This document shows positions 33,113 to 45,605 of a DNA stretch of 64,000 nucleotides, in pieces. The notes beneath the pieces were generated by a model. It was not told the DNA's origin and searched no databases. It worked only from the letters and a program-made list of their open reading frames with translations. The position numbers and the translations under genes are program-made. This stretch comes from Rhizophagus clarus (Eukaryota; Glomeromycota; Glomeromycetes; Glomerales; Glomeraceae): positions 1 to 64,000 of the forward strand of contig BLAL01000298.1 of NCBI GenBank assembly GCA_015698045.1. Reading direction: 5' to 3'. Within the stretch, counting starts at the first letter, position 1. Each line of letters opens with the position of its first letter.

Positions 33113-34614
33113 TTTTTTAATAGTATGTTTCTAAAGATACGATTTTTTGAAAAGGTTTTCTCTACTTGTGATATAAATACTCCAAATCGGATGCTTTATT
33201 ATTTAAGTATGAACTACTTATATAACGTGTTTAAAAATTTGAATGTGGTTTGTGAAACTAAATATATTGTGCTACTATAAAGTTTATTGCCATCTTGGCC
33301 GGTGTAAATTAAACACGTGAAAAGAAAAGAACTATTAACCTTTTAAATAAAAAAAAAAACCAGTTGCCGAGCATTTTAAATTCTTGGCCCATTATAAATC
33401 AAATTTTCTTACCATCATTGTTAAATGTAAATTACTTTGGAATAGCCTCTCGATAGAAATAAATTTTTTATCCTTAAATAGGTTCGGACCGAAAATAAAT
33501 CAACTGTGTAGTTGGTTGATACTCTTGATCCAAATAGTATATTATCGCACAAAATAATTTGTTCAATGACCAAAAGGACGTGAAAGTCTTTATAATTTAA
33601 ATTTCGTTTTTAGCCACAAAAACATACACAAAATCACAAAATCAATTTACAAATAATAAAAAATTCATATGCCGAGTAACTCATGTTATTTGCAATAGCA
33701 ATATGATTGGCGAAATTTGCTCCACCAATAATCATGCAGGTACTATTTTAACGATTATTTAACGTGACCTTTTCTAAAAAAAAAATCGTCTACTGTAAAA
33801 ATCAATATATAGCGCGTCTTATTATAGCTGTTTCTAATTTCTTGCTTTTTTTCTAGATTAATTAATTCGATTTGTAAATTACAAATTTAATTTTATCCCT
33901 CTTTGATTTACCCTTTTTTGATTTAGTAATTCAGGCAAACGTTATTTTTCAATAGAATTTATTATAGAGTATTTTTTCATATTGGATTTCTAAGATTTCT
34001 TTCCAAGTTCGGTCAAATCTCTGATAAATTTTCGTTATTTCGTCTAAATCGAAATTCTTGTTTTGCTGAATCTATAAGTTGTTAGTAACAAAAAAAAATT
34101 TAATTCGATTTCTTTTTTTAAATTTTTATCAGGCAAATTTTTTTTTTTAACTAAATAACTACAAAGAAGGAAATGTTATCTAATTTCTCTAAATAGTGAT
34201 ACTCATATAATTTAGATCTTGAATTGATAAATTTAGTAGTCAGTTGAATCTTTAAATTGAATATCTTTATCTTAGTCCTTACTAAAAAGCTTCGAACACA
34301 TCCATTATCTCTATCTCCTTCGTAAAACTGTAATTCACGTTACAAAATCTTACTGTCTTATTTATTTTCGCTCTTCAATTGAAAATTTCTCATTTAGTGT
34401 ATGTTTATCATAATTACCATAATTTAATATACTTTTTTATTCTTATATTCTTGTTTCATAATTAGGTTAAATTTGACCAGTTAACAAAGTATGGAAGACG
34501 AACATACTTATTATTAAATCTACTAATGTAGAAAATCTAAATTATTTTAAAATTAACTAAATGTATTACTAATTAGAATGATCCCATTAATTTGAGAATA
34601 ATAAATAATACTCC
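33113..34614. other. Intergenic region, AT-rich
   Basis: Holds the promoter of the tubby/LOR-like gene at its left and the 3' flank of BCS1 at its right. A GC-richer word CATCTTGGCCGGTG (33292) stands alone. No gene or element supported. Confidence 0.5.
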
Positions 34615-35960
34615 TTACTTAGTGATAGAATCAGCATATCGTACAGCATTTTCTGGGTAATTTTTATGAAAAACAAAATGACCTTGTAATTGAGCCATAC
34701 TAACTTTTTTATCTTTAACTTTTTGGACAAATTCTTTCGCTAGCTGATTTTCACCTTCATAAAATCTTAAAAACATTGTTTTAATTTGATATTCACTCGC
34801 ATCATCTAATAATTCCTTAATATCTATACGGCCAGGCCTAATTAAAGCTTTATCAAGTAATTCTGCATAATTTGTTGTCATGAAAATAATTCTTTCTTCT
34901 GACGATGCTACTCCATCTAATGCATTTAATAATCCACTAAATGTAACCATCGATTGATAACTAAAAAAATTTTTGATGTTAAAAAAATTATTATTTTTTT
35001 TGTTTTTTTTTTCCGTGTATTTCTCACCTAATGTTTAATGATAACTTACCCTTGTTGATCTGTCTGTTGACGCTTTTGTGTAAAAGCAGCGTCAATATCT
35101 TCTAATAACATAATACTTCGTTCAGGAGCATTACTTAATAAATGATTTAGTCTATCATCAGTAAGTCCACGCTCACTTAAATTCAATATACATATATTAT
35201 ATTCTAATTCACCGGCAAGTGCTTGTATAAAACTACTTTTACCACTTCCTGGAGGACCATATAATAAATAACCTCGGCGATAAGGTATGCCGCGTTCATT
35301 ATACCATTTACCATTATTGATAAATTCTTTAACATCTTGTAAGATACGTTCTTTAATACCTTTGTCTAGAATAACAGAATTTAATAATCTACGTTTTCTT
35401 GGCAATCCAAATTGTCTCCATTCAGATCCCCAACTTGTATAAATAACAGTTTTTCCTTCTTGTTGTTCTAAAGCAAGATTTTTTGATTCTTGTAATAATT
35501 CCGTAAAAATGTATTTATCTTTACTTAATGTTGTGAGTGTAACTGTTTCCCATGGTGATCCATTTGTTATATCTAACAATTTAGCATCCCTTTGTCTTTC
35601 AACTTGTAACCATACTCCTCTCCATTTAAAAAAGTGTTTTCCGGGACCCGGTACTAGACTAAATGTCGTACTTATGCTTCCATTGTCATGTTGTATAAAT
35701 GACGTTTGTACTGCATATTGATGCGTTTTATTACGTGTATTGTTAACTTGTTTTGACATCCAATATAGAAACCATTGATATGATTTATCTTTTGATGGTA
35801 TTTCGAGCGATACTAATAATTTTCTGCGTGCTAAATAACTTCCTCTAACTAATCCTTGTCTTAATGCCGCTAATCCTGCTCCAAACCCTAAAACTCCTAT
35901 TCCTGCTGAAAAATATGGATTTGAAGAAAAAAGTGATGATAATATATTCGATTCTGGCAT
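34615..35960 (-). CDS. BCS1: Mitochondrial chaperone BCS1 (AAA ATPase), 418 aa
   Basis: Two exons, 35960-35050 and 34960-34615, join in phase to 418 residues (human BCS1L has 419). The N-terminus ([20 protein letters not shown]) is a single membrane span followed by a basic presequence-like segment, as in BCS1, which uses an internal targeting signal. Next come the BCS1_N domain (to about residue 190) and the AAA domain. Walker A is GPPGSGKSS, Walker B is [11 protein letters not shown], and [24 protein letters not shown] and RPGRID (arginine finger and sensor region) are intact. BCS1 sits in the inner membrane and translocates the folded Rieske iron-sulfur protein for complex III assembly. 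It is divergent from the HACL gene, 190 bp apart. Confidence 0.95.
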
Positions 35961-36150
35961 TTTTTTATATTTAGCGAAAGATTATCAATAAAATTTTGAT
36001 CTGTTTAATTGTAAACAACTTTTTGACAAAATCGGTTAGACGAGATTGCATAATTTTTGTACTATTTGACGCTATCAATCTTTTATGACTACATATATAA
36101 TTTTTATTTAATTTTTATTTTTTGAGGGGGTTTTTTTTTTTTTGAACGTA
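35961..36150. promoter_or_regulatory. 190-bp divergent promoter between BCS1 and HACL
   Basis: The start codons of two opposite genes, one for a mitochondrial and one for a probably peroxisomal protein, are 190 bp apart. The interval has a GGGGG(T)14 run at 36125-36143 directly before the HACL start, which may act as a nucleosome-excluding poly(dA:dT) element. No specific factor site is identified. Confidence 0.5.
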
Positions 36151-38283
36151 ATGACAAAAAATAATAAAATTACAGGTGGAGAATTAATTGCTAAAGCACT
36201 TAAAAAACAAGGTGTTGAAGTAGTTTTCGGCATAGTCGGTATACCTGTTGTAGAGGTAATAAATAAAAAAAAAATGTAAATCATTTTAAGTATATCTGTT
36301 TCACGTGAACGTGATTATCTAGGTTGCTGAGGCTATCATTTCTGAAGGGATAAAGTTTGTTGGATTTAGAAATGAGCAATCTCTTAGTTATGCTGCAAGT
36401 GCTTATGGTATCAAAAAATAATATTATTTATTATGATCGATAAATATTTATATTAATCTTGATCTCATTAGTTCTATTATGATCACATAGGATATTTAAC
36501 AGGTCGTCCAGGTGTCTGCTTAGTAGTATCAGGTCCAGGAGTTGTACATGCGTTAGCAGGAGTGATTAATGCACAAGTAAATTGCTGGCCACTTCTTTTG
36601 ATTGGAGGGTCAAGTGATACATACCAAGAAGGAATGGGAGCATTTCAAGAATTAGATCAAGTAACACTTTGTAGACCGAATACTAAGTATTCAGCAAGAC
36701 CACCATCAATTTCACAAATTCCAAATGTATTAGACAAAGCAATACGGATATCAATGTATGGTAGACCTGGACCTGTTTATATTGATTTACCAGCAGATTT
36801 TATTCAGGGTTCGGTTAGTTTAGAAGTTCTAAATAGTTTACCCAACCAATCACCAGATCCGCCAAAATCACTTGCTGACCCAAATGAAATTAATAATGCA
36901 ATAAAATTAATTGTGAATGCTAAAAGTCCTCTAATAATTATTGGTAAAGGTGCAGCTTATTCTCGTGCCGAAAAGGAACTTAAAGAGCTTATTGAAAAAA
37001 CGAACATACCTTTCCTTCCTACTCCAATGGGAAAAGGTGTTTTACCTGACTCCCATCCCTTATGTGTATCCGCTGCAAGATCGAAAGCATTAGCAAATGC
37101 AGATGTTATATTATTATTAGGTGCAAGATTAAATTGGATTTTAAGTTTTGGTTTGCCTCCAAAATTCAACAAAAGTGTAAAATTTATCCAAATTGATATA
37201 TTACCTGAAGAACATTATAATAATAGTAGAATTAATGTTGCTTTACTTGGCCATTTACCTTTAGTTATTTCGCAACTTATTAGCTCATTACCTTCTACTT
37301 ATAAATATTCTATTACATCAAATTATTTTAGTTCATTAAAACAAAAAATTGATGATAACATTAAAATTACTAATGAAAAATTTCATGATAATAATATTCC
37401 CATGAGCTATTATCGTGCTTTTTATGAAATTAAACAAAAATTACCTAAAAAAGATATTGTATTTGTAAGTGAAGGTGCAAATACGATGGATATTGCTAGA
37501 TCTATTTTCGATGTTCAAGAACCAAGATGTCGATTAGACGCAGGTAAATATTGTATTTGTAATTTAAAATTAAATTAATTAATTAACTTATTTTACATTC
37601 GTAGGTACTATGGCAACTATGGGTGTTGGTATGGGGTACGCCATTGCGGGTATGTGTAATGAATTGTTCATTATTATATTTCATCTTTCTCATTGTTTTT
37701 ACTTTTTACTTTCTTAGCAAAATTATATTATCCAAAAAAACGTGTTGTTGCGATCGTAGGAGATTCTGCATTTGGATTCAGGTAAACTATAATTATATAT
37801 AGGAATTATAGTTTCTTTTGAACTGATCATTAAACTCACTTTTTCTTATAGTGCAATGGAAATTGAGACAGCTGTTCGGGCAAATATTCCACTTCTAATT
37901 ATAATAATTAATAACAATGGAATATATCACGGTTTAGATACAAAATCTTATAATGAAACACCCATAAATAATTTACCTTCAACTGCCTTATTACCAGATG
38001 TAAGGTATGATTTAATTGCTGATTCTGCGGGCGGCAAAGGTTATTTTACTAAAACTCCTCAAGAATTGAATAATGCTCTTGATGAAGCATTAAAAGATGA
38101 TAATAAATGTATCGTTATTAATGTAATGATACAACCTGGCGGAAAAAAAAAGTTGGTAAGTTCCAAAATTTAATTTGTTCATTTAGCAAAAGAAATATAT
38201 CAATTTGAGATGTTAAAAAAAAAAAAAATCTTTTTTAATTTAAGGAATTTGCTTGGATGGAAACAACAAAGCCAAAATTGTAA
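36151..38283 (+). CDS. HACL1: 2-hydroxyacyl-CoA lyase (ThDP-dependent, HACL1/oxalyl-CoA decarboxylase family), 564 aa
   Basis: Seven exons, 36151-36255, 36323-36407, 36491-37543, 37605-37649, 37718-37781, 37852-38155 and 38245-38283, join in phase to 564 residues (human HACL1 has 578). The N-terminal ThDP domain has [13 protein letters not shown], the catalytic Glu in [14 protein letters not shown], and [19 protein letters not shown]. The central domain follows. The C-terminal ThDP-binding motif runs [15 protein letters not shown] to [11 protein letters not shown]1 cleaves 2-hydroxy fatty acyl-CoA to formyl-CoA and an aldehyde in peroxisomal alpha-oxidation; oxalyl-CoA decarboxylase is the close relative and cannot be fully excluded. 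The protein ends KPKL, a plausible non-canonical PTS1 encoded by a separate 39-nt last exon. Retention of the last intron would end the protein LVSSKI instead. Confidence 0.93.
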
Positions 38284-38401
38284 AAAAAAAAAAAAAAAAA
38301 AATCTACTTAATATACATATATTAACTATTAAATAATCTATATTATTGAATTATATATTACTTTGCTCAATGATTTATAATGGGGGTTTTTTTGATTGAA
38401 T
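38284..38401. other. 118-bp convergent 3' spacer
   Basis: It separates the stop codons of HACL1 and BRL1/BRR6. It starts with an A20 run right after the HACL1 stop. The two 3' untranslated regions must overlap or be very short. Confidence 0.6.
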
Positions 38402-39274
38402 TTATCTATGATGCCTAATAACTATATAGCCAAAGATCATAGCGAGAAATACGAACAATATCATTCTTGCTTCATATGATAAATTTTCGAGAAATATTGA
38501 AATTATTCTAGCAAGTTGTTTAGCATAAATTTCTGTCGATTTAACAATATTGTCTGGATCTTGATTCATACAATTTTCCCAAAAGGTACAATTTTCTTCC
38601 AAATAAGGTGCTCTTGTAGCTGGATTGCATCGATTCTCAATATACTTCAAACTGCATTCTTTAATTTTTCGTGCCGCGTCTAAATTAGTTAATAAAAAGA
38701 TTAGCGAAGAAGAAAACGAATAATTTAATAGTACAAATAAATACCTGACTTATAAATTTCAACTTCTTTTTGGTGATCAGCGTTTAAAGTGATTAGGAAG
38801 ACAAACGTAAAGGCAAGAGAGGCAGCAGATACCACAGCTTTGACGTTCCACAAACAAAACCTGTGAATAATGAAAAATGATGACTTAATACTTTACGCAA
38901 AAAAGATGAGTAATTGATCGAAAAAAAAAATTACCAAAGAAAATTCTCAGAAAGCTTTCGAAATATACTTTTAGGGGGGTGAATAATGACCATTCGTGGC
39001 GATAGATTTTGTTGATTATGTTGAAATGATAAGTTGGGTTGGGTATCCGATGATAACTGAGGACTCGCCGGTCCAAGGCCCATTGACATAGGGGTTGTAT
39101 TATAAGATTCATTATTATCATTATTTTCAAGAGATAATGCGAGAGCAAGTTTTACCAATGTCTATTTGTTTGGAATAATAACAATGTTATTTAAAGAATA
39201 AATATTTATCAAAAATATACATTTATTGTTACCTGTTCATCGTAATTCTCGTTTTCCCTCTCTAGTAAAGCCAT
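38402..39274 (-). CDS. BRL1/BRR6-family nuclear-envelope protein, 220 aa
   Basis: Four exons, 39274-39233, 39161-38935, 38860-38745 and 38679-38402, join in phase to 220 residues. Two membrane spans, FCLWNVKAVVSAASLAFTFV (about residues 90-110) and MILFVFLAMIFGYIVI near the C-terminus, enclose a lumenal segment with the four-cysteine pattern of the family: KECSLKYIENRC, then EENCTFWENCMNQDP. The SYEARMI and LARIISIFLENLSYE helix is also typical of the Di-sulfide bridge nucleocytoplasmic transport domain. Brl1 and Brr6 act in the nuclear envelope during nuclear pore biogenesis and lipid homeostasis. The N-terminal 80 residues are Asn/Ser/Pro-rich. Whether it is Brl1 or Brr6 cannot be decided here. 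Confidence 0.92.
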
Positions 39275-39591
39275 AATAGTTAGATTCCAAATAAAAATTA
39301 ATTGTGGAAACAAAAGGAAAGAAAAGAGAAGATAAACTATTATAAACTTTTATCGGAACATCGAAGCTTTTTTTACGCTGAAAACATTTGAAGTTCAAGC
39401 ACTGAAAAAGTTTATTTTTATTTTTATATATTTGTAGTATATTTTATAAATGGTAATTAATATTATACTGCAATAATCAGCCGATACCAAAAAAAGCACG
39501 AAGATAGCATCTAAAAAATAAATATATATCATGACAGTTTTAAAGGGTACCTATAACCCTATACCGAAAATATTTTTTTCATTAATAAAAA
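39275..39591. promoter_or_regulatory. 317-bp divergent promoter region between BRL1/BRR6 and ARD genes
   Basis: It lies between two opposite start codons. It contains AT-rich words only; no recognisable operator. The plus-side leader ends TTTTTCATTAATAAAAAATG. Confidence 0.4.
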
Positions 39592-40562
39592 ATGCGAGCT
39601 TACTTTTACGACGGCAGTGACTCTGACCCCAGAGAACCTCACGAACAATTAACACCTGTTACGCCCGAAGAACTTAAAAACTTGGGTGTTCTATACTGGC
39701 ATTTGGACGGAGAAGATTATCTTGAAAAAGTAAATGAGATAGCAAAAGAAAGGAATTATAAGAATCGTGACGAAGTTAGTATAATTACCTCTAAAAGCTT
39801 TTATTTTTATTTAAAATTAATAAGAAAATTTTTTTAGATTAATGTCTCTAAAGAAGGATTGGGTGATTTATATGAAAGTAAATTGAAGATATTTTTCCAA
39901 GAGTGAGTTTTTAATTTCACGTATGAAGTTTTCACATATGAAGTTGAAAAGCGATTATTCACAATTCATTTTATCGCTTAGACATCTTCATGAGGATGAA
40001 GAAATTCGATATATCCTTGATGGTTCGGGTTACTTTGATGTTCGCGGTAATTATTTTTAAATTAGAGAAATATTTATCTTATTATTACATCTCTCATTGG
40101 TTTTATTTTAAAAAAAAAACAGATTTATTGGATCGATGGGTACGTATTGCTGTAACTAAAGGTGACTTAATTGTTTTGGTAAGTTTTTTTTTTTTTATTT
40201 TATGATTTATTTAGAAGATTGGAATTAACCTATTATATTAATTTTAAGCCGGCGGGAATATATCATCGGTTTATTGTCGATACCAATGATTATATAAAAG
40301 CTATGCGTGAGTGTCGATTGTCGATTGTCTTCTTTTTCGTTTATCGTCTATTGTTATTAATATTACGATATAAATCTATTAGGATTGTTTAAGGAAGAAC
40401 CAAAGTGGACACCCATCAATCGTACGTACATCTTAATTTACAATTACTTATGAATACTTATTGAAATCCTTAATTTTAATCTTTTAATTAGGTCCCGCTG
40501 ATGATAATCCACATCGTTTGCAATACTTGCAATCTCTCAGAGATTCTGGATTGTATAAATAA
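39592..40562 (+). CDS. ADI1: Acireductone dioxygenase (ARD), 178 aa
   Basis: Seven exons, 39592-39774, 39838-39902, 39982-40046, 40123-40178, 40249-40306, 40383-40421 and 40492-40562, join in phase to 178 residues (human ADI1 has 179). The metal site of this cupin is complete: His, His and Glu in [20 protein letters not shown] and the fourth His in PAGIYHRF. The start [17 protein letters not shown] and the [17 protein letters not shown] strand also match the family. ARD oxidises acireductone to the 2-keto acid precursor of methionine plus formate in the methionine salvage pathway (Fe form). The protein is normally cytosolic or nuclear. The gene is unusually intron-rich for its size, with exons as short as 39 nt. 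Confidence 0.95.
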
Positions 40563-41732
40563 TCTTGTTATATAATTAATAATTTAACCAATATGAATAT
40601 TTTTGTTGTAAAGAATCTTTATCATTAAATAAATCAAAAAAAAAAAGACCCAAGTTTTTTTATGAGAAAAAAAGAAAAATGAGATTTTTTTATCATCATT
40701 TTGTTTATTACGGACCTAATAAACTATATATTTCGTTTAAATATTATTTTTTGATCGCATATATCAATTAACTCTTATAATAAAAAAAAAAAAGAAAAAA
40801 AAATTAAAAACAATAATATATGTACAGTACAATAATTGTAACAAAAGAAAAAAAAAAACAAAAAATAATAATACATATACAAATCCCTTTTTTTAGATGA
40901 AAAGCAAAAATAAAAATACAAATTTAGTATCAAAAATAAACCAGAAAACCTTTTTTCTTTCTTTTTCTTTTTTTAAACATATTTTTGGATCAAGAAGTGA
41001 CATGAAAATATTAATTTCCTAAATGTTCAGAGTTAAAATTACAAAAAAAAAATAATAATTAAACAAAGATCAAAAGCTATAAAGAAACCTCAATTTATAA
41101 AAAAAAGAAAGGGGGTAAAAAAAGTAGAGGGAATTAAAGGGGAAAAGGAAAAAAGGGAATAGGGAAAATAAAAGAAGCTGCATATAAAAAAAAATATATA
41201 TATATAAAAAAAAGGAGAAATGGTGGTGATGGTAATATTTTAGTCGAAATAATGAAATAAATCGGGGGGGTTTATACTATTTATCATTATCTACAGCTCC
41301 AATCAAAAACAAAAAAGGGTAAAAAAGGTAATAGTCGAGTTCCATTGGCTTAAATTAGAAACAAAAACCGGGAAACTCAGAGCAAATAAAAGAGTGTTTT
41401 GTTTAAAAGGGTGAATACAAAAATTTTTTTTTTTAAATCGATTGCATTTACATTGTTTGTCTTTTTAAAGCGTGACAATAATTTTTTTTTTTGTTAATTT
41501 TCTGGCGAAATTACGAACAGAATCGATAAGCGCATGAATTTGAATTAGCAGAAATTAAGTTAGAGGATTAAATAAATTATTATAGTCAACTCATAAACGA
41601 TGCTCTTCTCTATTATCGCGATTACTCTATAGTTATCCATTAATATGGATGTATAATCACATACATTTAGAAGGAAAAATTTCTTAAGCTAGATCCATCA
41701 TCATTTATTTAAAATTGGATTAGTTGTATTAT
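40563..41732. other. Convergent intergenic region, A-rich
   Basis: The 3' regions of the ARD gene and of the kelch gene. From 40,640 to 41,260 the plus strand is very A-rich with many A8-A12 runs and one (AT)n run at 41,191-41,205. No gene seen. Confidence 0.5.
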
Positions 41733-44465
41733 TTAATACATAATAGCCTTAGCAATATCTTCTTCCTCAATAATGGAGGGTGTCGCACTACTTGAAGTAC
41801 TACTTTGACTTGATAATGACCTTCGTGTTAAAGAAACTGTACTTGAAGATTCATTCTCATCAAACTCAATCTTTTCATCTTTAAGTGCAAAAGAAACTCT
41901 ACTAATTCCTCTTGATGAACGTTTAGATTTTTTTATGCTACTAAATTTATCTTCTTCATTACTTGTACGATCAATATCGCTTGATTCAGATGAATTTTGT
42001 GACTCATGATCAATAATTCCACTTTCTCGTGAAGTACTTTCATTAGATTCTGCAGCAATGTTTCCTCGTCTTAGAATATTATTCCTTGCAGGATAATTTT
42101 GCGGGCCATTTTTCCTTTGGTTCACATCATACGCTCTTATGACCTCATCATGGTCAAAAATATTTCGATTGTAATTATTATTCACACGAGGTGAAGTATC
42201 TATATAATCGCCGTTAATTGTATATTCTTCATCTTCCCCATCATGATATTTTGCAGAATTTTTTTGTTGTTTATAAGATAAATTTCGTACATGTAAAGAA
42301 TCACGATTCTTTTCTTGATCATAAATCATAGAGCTATTAAATCCTACCCATTGAACAGAGTTTACCGATCTATCAGAAGTACTTGAATTACGATTATTGG
42401 AATCTTTTTCAGAAACAGTATCAAGAATATTTGATTTTCGTGAATTATGGTGCGAATTGTTTAATGATGATCGATTTACTGAACTTGTTATACTATTTGT
42501 GGATAATGATGACTTATGATGTGTAAAATTGCGAGATCGAGTGATATTTGCTAATTCGGAGGAAGTTAAAGACACTGATGAAGTACGTTTATGAGTTCGT
42601 TTCATACGCTGTGTTTCTGATGTTGATCCGGCATTCGTTAAGTCTGGTAATTTACCAAAAGACATTTTTTTAGGTGATTTTGATATGAGAGAATCATTGT
42701 GTTTATTATCATTTGACGTTTCCGACTCTTTTTCGACCTTTGTTGGTGGTGAGGATAAAGTTGGTGCAGGTTGCGGTATTTGTTGTTGTATTGGTTGAGG
42801 TATTGGTTCTGGAACTGGTTCCGGTTCATCTATAATTTTGAATTGTGCTTGTTTGGATTCGAAATCATTAATAAGATATGTATTACTCCCAAATTGACCA
42901 GATTGACTATAAGGTTCATTATTAATTTCTTTTTTCTGGAATTTTTGTAGCACTCTTCGCTTGCGTATTATGAAAAAACCTATAAATCCTATAATTAAAA
43001 CAATAGTACCAATAACTCCTAAGATCACTATAACTCTTTTTGATTCAGGCTTTTTTATACCATCTAAACTTATTTGTGGAGGGGCTACTTTATCATTATA
43101 AAAGTTTCTGTCAACCCAAGCATTGCCAATAATGTCAAAAAAATAAAAATTCGAGTCGACTAGTTGATTTCCATTAGATATTCCACCCCAAATCGTCATT
43201 ATGTCAGTATCCTCGATCGTAAAGGCACTATGGGCCCCCCGGCCAGATGGTATTAATTTGTTGTTTGTCGTTTTAGAGTTGACACTTATTGGAGACCATA
43301 ATAATGTAGGTGCATTTGATGCATCCAATTTATAAAGATCATTTAACCCATTGCTATTCTCATCGATTCCACCAAATATATAGATGATACTTTTATCTTC
43401 AAATGATACCATAGAAGATAATGTTCGAGGTATTGGGAGTGCTCCATTTATTATTGGTTGAATAAAAGTATTAGAGGAAATATCGAAAATATTACAATCA
43501 TTAATAACTTTAGCATTTGCACCTATACCAAAGCAAGATATTAAATAATTATTAACTAATATTGATGAATGCCCTGCAATTGGATGAGAGGGCTGGTTTA
43601 TAGGATTCCAAATATTTGAATCAAGGTCAAAATAAAATAGATCTCCTAGAACAACTTCATCCTTATTTTTACCACCGTATATAAAGATTTTATTATCATC
43701 AATTTTTGTAGTCGTATGATCATATCTTGGTTGAGGAACTTCACCTTTAAAAAACTGTAATGAAGTAACATTCATTGTATTTACATCAATTTCTTGAATT
43801 GGAGTAGCAAACGTTCTTTGGGGGGCTATTGCTTGAATACCGAACGTTATCAGAATCTTTGAGCCACGTATGGGCACAGCCCCGTGACCCAACACGGGCA
43901 ATGTTGTTTTCTGTTCGTTTACGTACAACGAAGTAGAGTTTAAGACAAGCGAATTTGACGGTAAAATTCCTTCGGTTGACTCACCACCACCTATTAATAT
44001 TATACGGTCATCAATAACAGTGGTGGTATGACCGAACCTGACTTTAAGAGCTTCAGATTCATCAGCTCGTTTAAACATTTTCGTTGAACGGGAAGGTTGG
44101 GAATGGTAGTGGATGAAGTTGGGTTTTCCCAACCTTCCTTCCGCATAGAGGATAAGGAGAGCATGGTCAGCGGCAGGTTGGACCTCCGTATTAGTGTGTT
44201 GCGCGCTGAGCATTGAGGGAAGGAAAGGTATGGTGTATTCACCGTAGCGGGTACGATTGGAGCATAGGTTGACCACGAAGGGTTCGTGGATGAAATTTAA
44301 ACTCACTATAACAATAAGATGGTACCCTACTTGTACTTCAAATTGCCATACTAATTAAAGTTCAAGTATACTTTTGGAAATACCGTATGACAATACTTCG
44401 GGATGATGGTTATTGGTACACGAAAAACTGCCTTTACCTAATAAGTTCTTCAACACATTACACAT
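41733..44465 (-). CDS. Kelch-repeat single-pass membrane protein, about 866 aa
   Basis: A long exon, 44305-41733, has no ATG at its 5' end, so a first exon is needed. I propose 44465-44438 (MCNVLKNLL), which joins in phase to VSLNFIHEPF for 866 residues; this start is tentative. About six kelch repeats (residues 95-420) build one beta-propeller: RFGHTTTVIDDRIILIGGG, RYDHTTTKIDDNKIFIYGG, IIYIFGGIDENSNGLNDLY and GRGAHSAFTIEDTDIMTIWG. A single membrane span, IVILGVIGTIVLIIGFIGFF, with a basic stop-transfer RKRR follows at about residue 440. The remaining 410 residues are Ser/Asn-rich and disordered, probably cytosolic with many phosphorylatable sites. This layout suggests an exposed propeller with a signalling tail. 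Ligand and function are unknown. Confidence 0.85.
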
Positions 44466-45605
44466 TAATAAAAAAAAAAAAAAAATGATAGACGTACACA
44501 AAATTATATTATACATATTTTATGTGTAAGGAGCTGCATGTTTGAAATCAAACAAACAAATAGATTTTTTTTAAAATTAGAACTTCTACAATTTTATTTA
44601 AAGATGTCTTTTTTGGGAAATTTGCCAAAATTTCTTTATAAAAATATGATGTCACAAAATAAATTAGAAAATATTGTCTTGTAAGATTTATAATGGATGA
44701 ATTAAGTTAAAAAATAACTTAATTTGTCTTAAAGTTTTTCGATCGCTTTCATCTGTTTTGTTTTGCTCCACTGAAATACTTTTCTCGACATTGAAAAGTT
44801 ATTTGTTTTGTTGTAAAAATTTTAAAATATCCAAATAGGTATTATTATCACCAATTAGAAGAAAAAAATTTTTTACTCTTTTCATCTTATTAGTTCGCAT
44901 ACAACAATTGACCTTATAATATTTCTAATTAATTAATTAAATTAATTTATAAATAAATAATTTATTACCTAATAAATATTGCATTTTGAATATTTAGAAT
45001 GCTGAAAATCATTATGGACTGTTCTAAAATAAGATTAAAAAAGTGCTACGAAAAAATACCGAATTGCACGTGTCATGTGTTATGTCACTTTGTGTGAGAT
45101 CGATTCTCTACATCGATAATCAATAAAACAATGGTCTTTAAAAATGATTTTTTTTTTTTTTTTGGTAAACATATAACTTTATTTATAATTGTGTAAGAGA
45201 ACACGTACAAATAGTCGTTATACATAAGAAAAACCCGAAGAGGAAAACACGATCGAATGCTCCATATATAACAAACTATCTAAGAAAAAAAAGAAAACTA
45301 TAACTACTATTATAAATGACGGTCAACCCTAAAAAACCAACTACCATTTCGTCGACGCAATCTCCTCTCACGTTTAAAAACTATAACCTAGCCCGCTTTC
45401 TGGTATTTTTTTTTTTTTTGTTCCTAGAAGTTCCGATAGTCACGTGAAGGCGCAGAATGCCCTCGGCGATTTCATCCGTCGAAGTAAACCGATTGGTTCC
45501 TTAAATTTCCAAATTCTACGATCGTCCATGGCCGTCTTACCCATTGCGGTAATCATACCTATTGTTCGCTTCGCCGAGGAAGCGATATGACAAAGAGGAC
45601 TAAAA
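44466..45605. other. Divergent intergenic region with a poly-A-tailed repeat
   Basis: Between the kelch gene and the uL6m gene. Apart from the poly-A-tailed sequence listed separately and the uL6m promoter (about 45,420-45,605), nothing else is supported. Confidence 0.5.
45148..45400 (-). mobile_element. Candidate retro-inserted sequence with 3' poly-A (SINE/LINE-tail type)
   Basis: On the minus strand a GC-richer block beginning near 45,400 ends with AATAAAGTTATATGTTTACC followed by A17 at 45,164-45,148. A polyadenylation signal 15-20 bases before a pure poly-A end, in genomic DNA and not at a gene end, is what a retroposed transcript leaves. No target duplication could be confirmed and no protein domain is visible. 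It may equally be a chance A-run. Confidence 0.35.
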
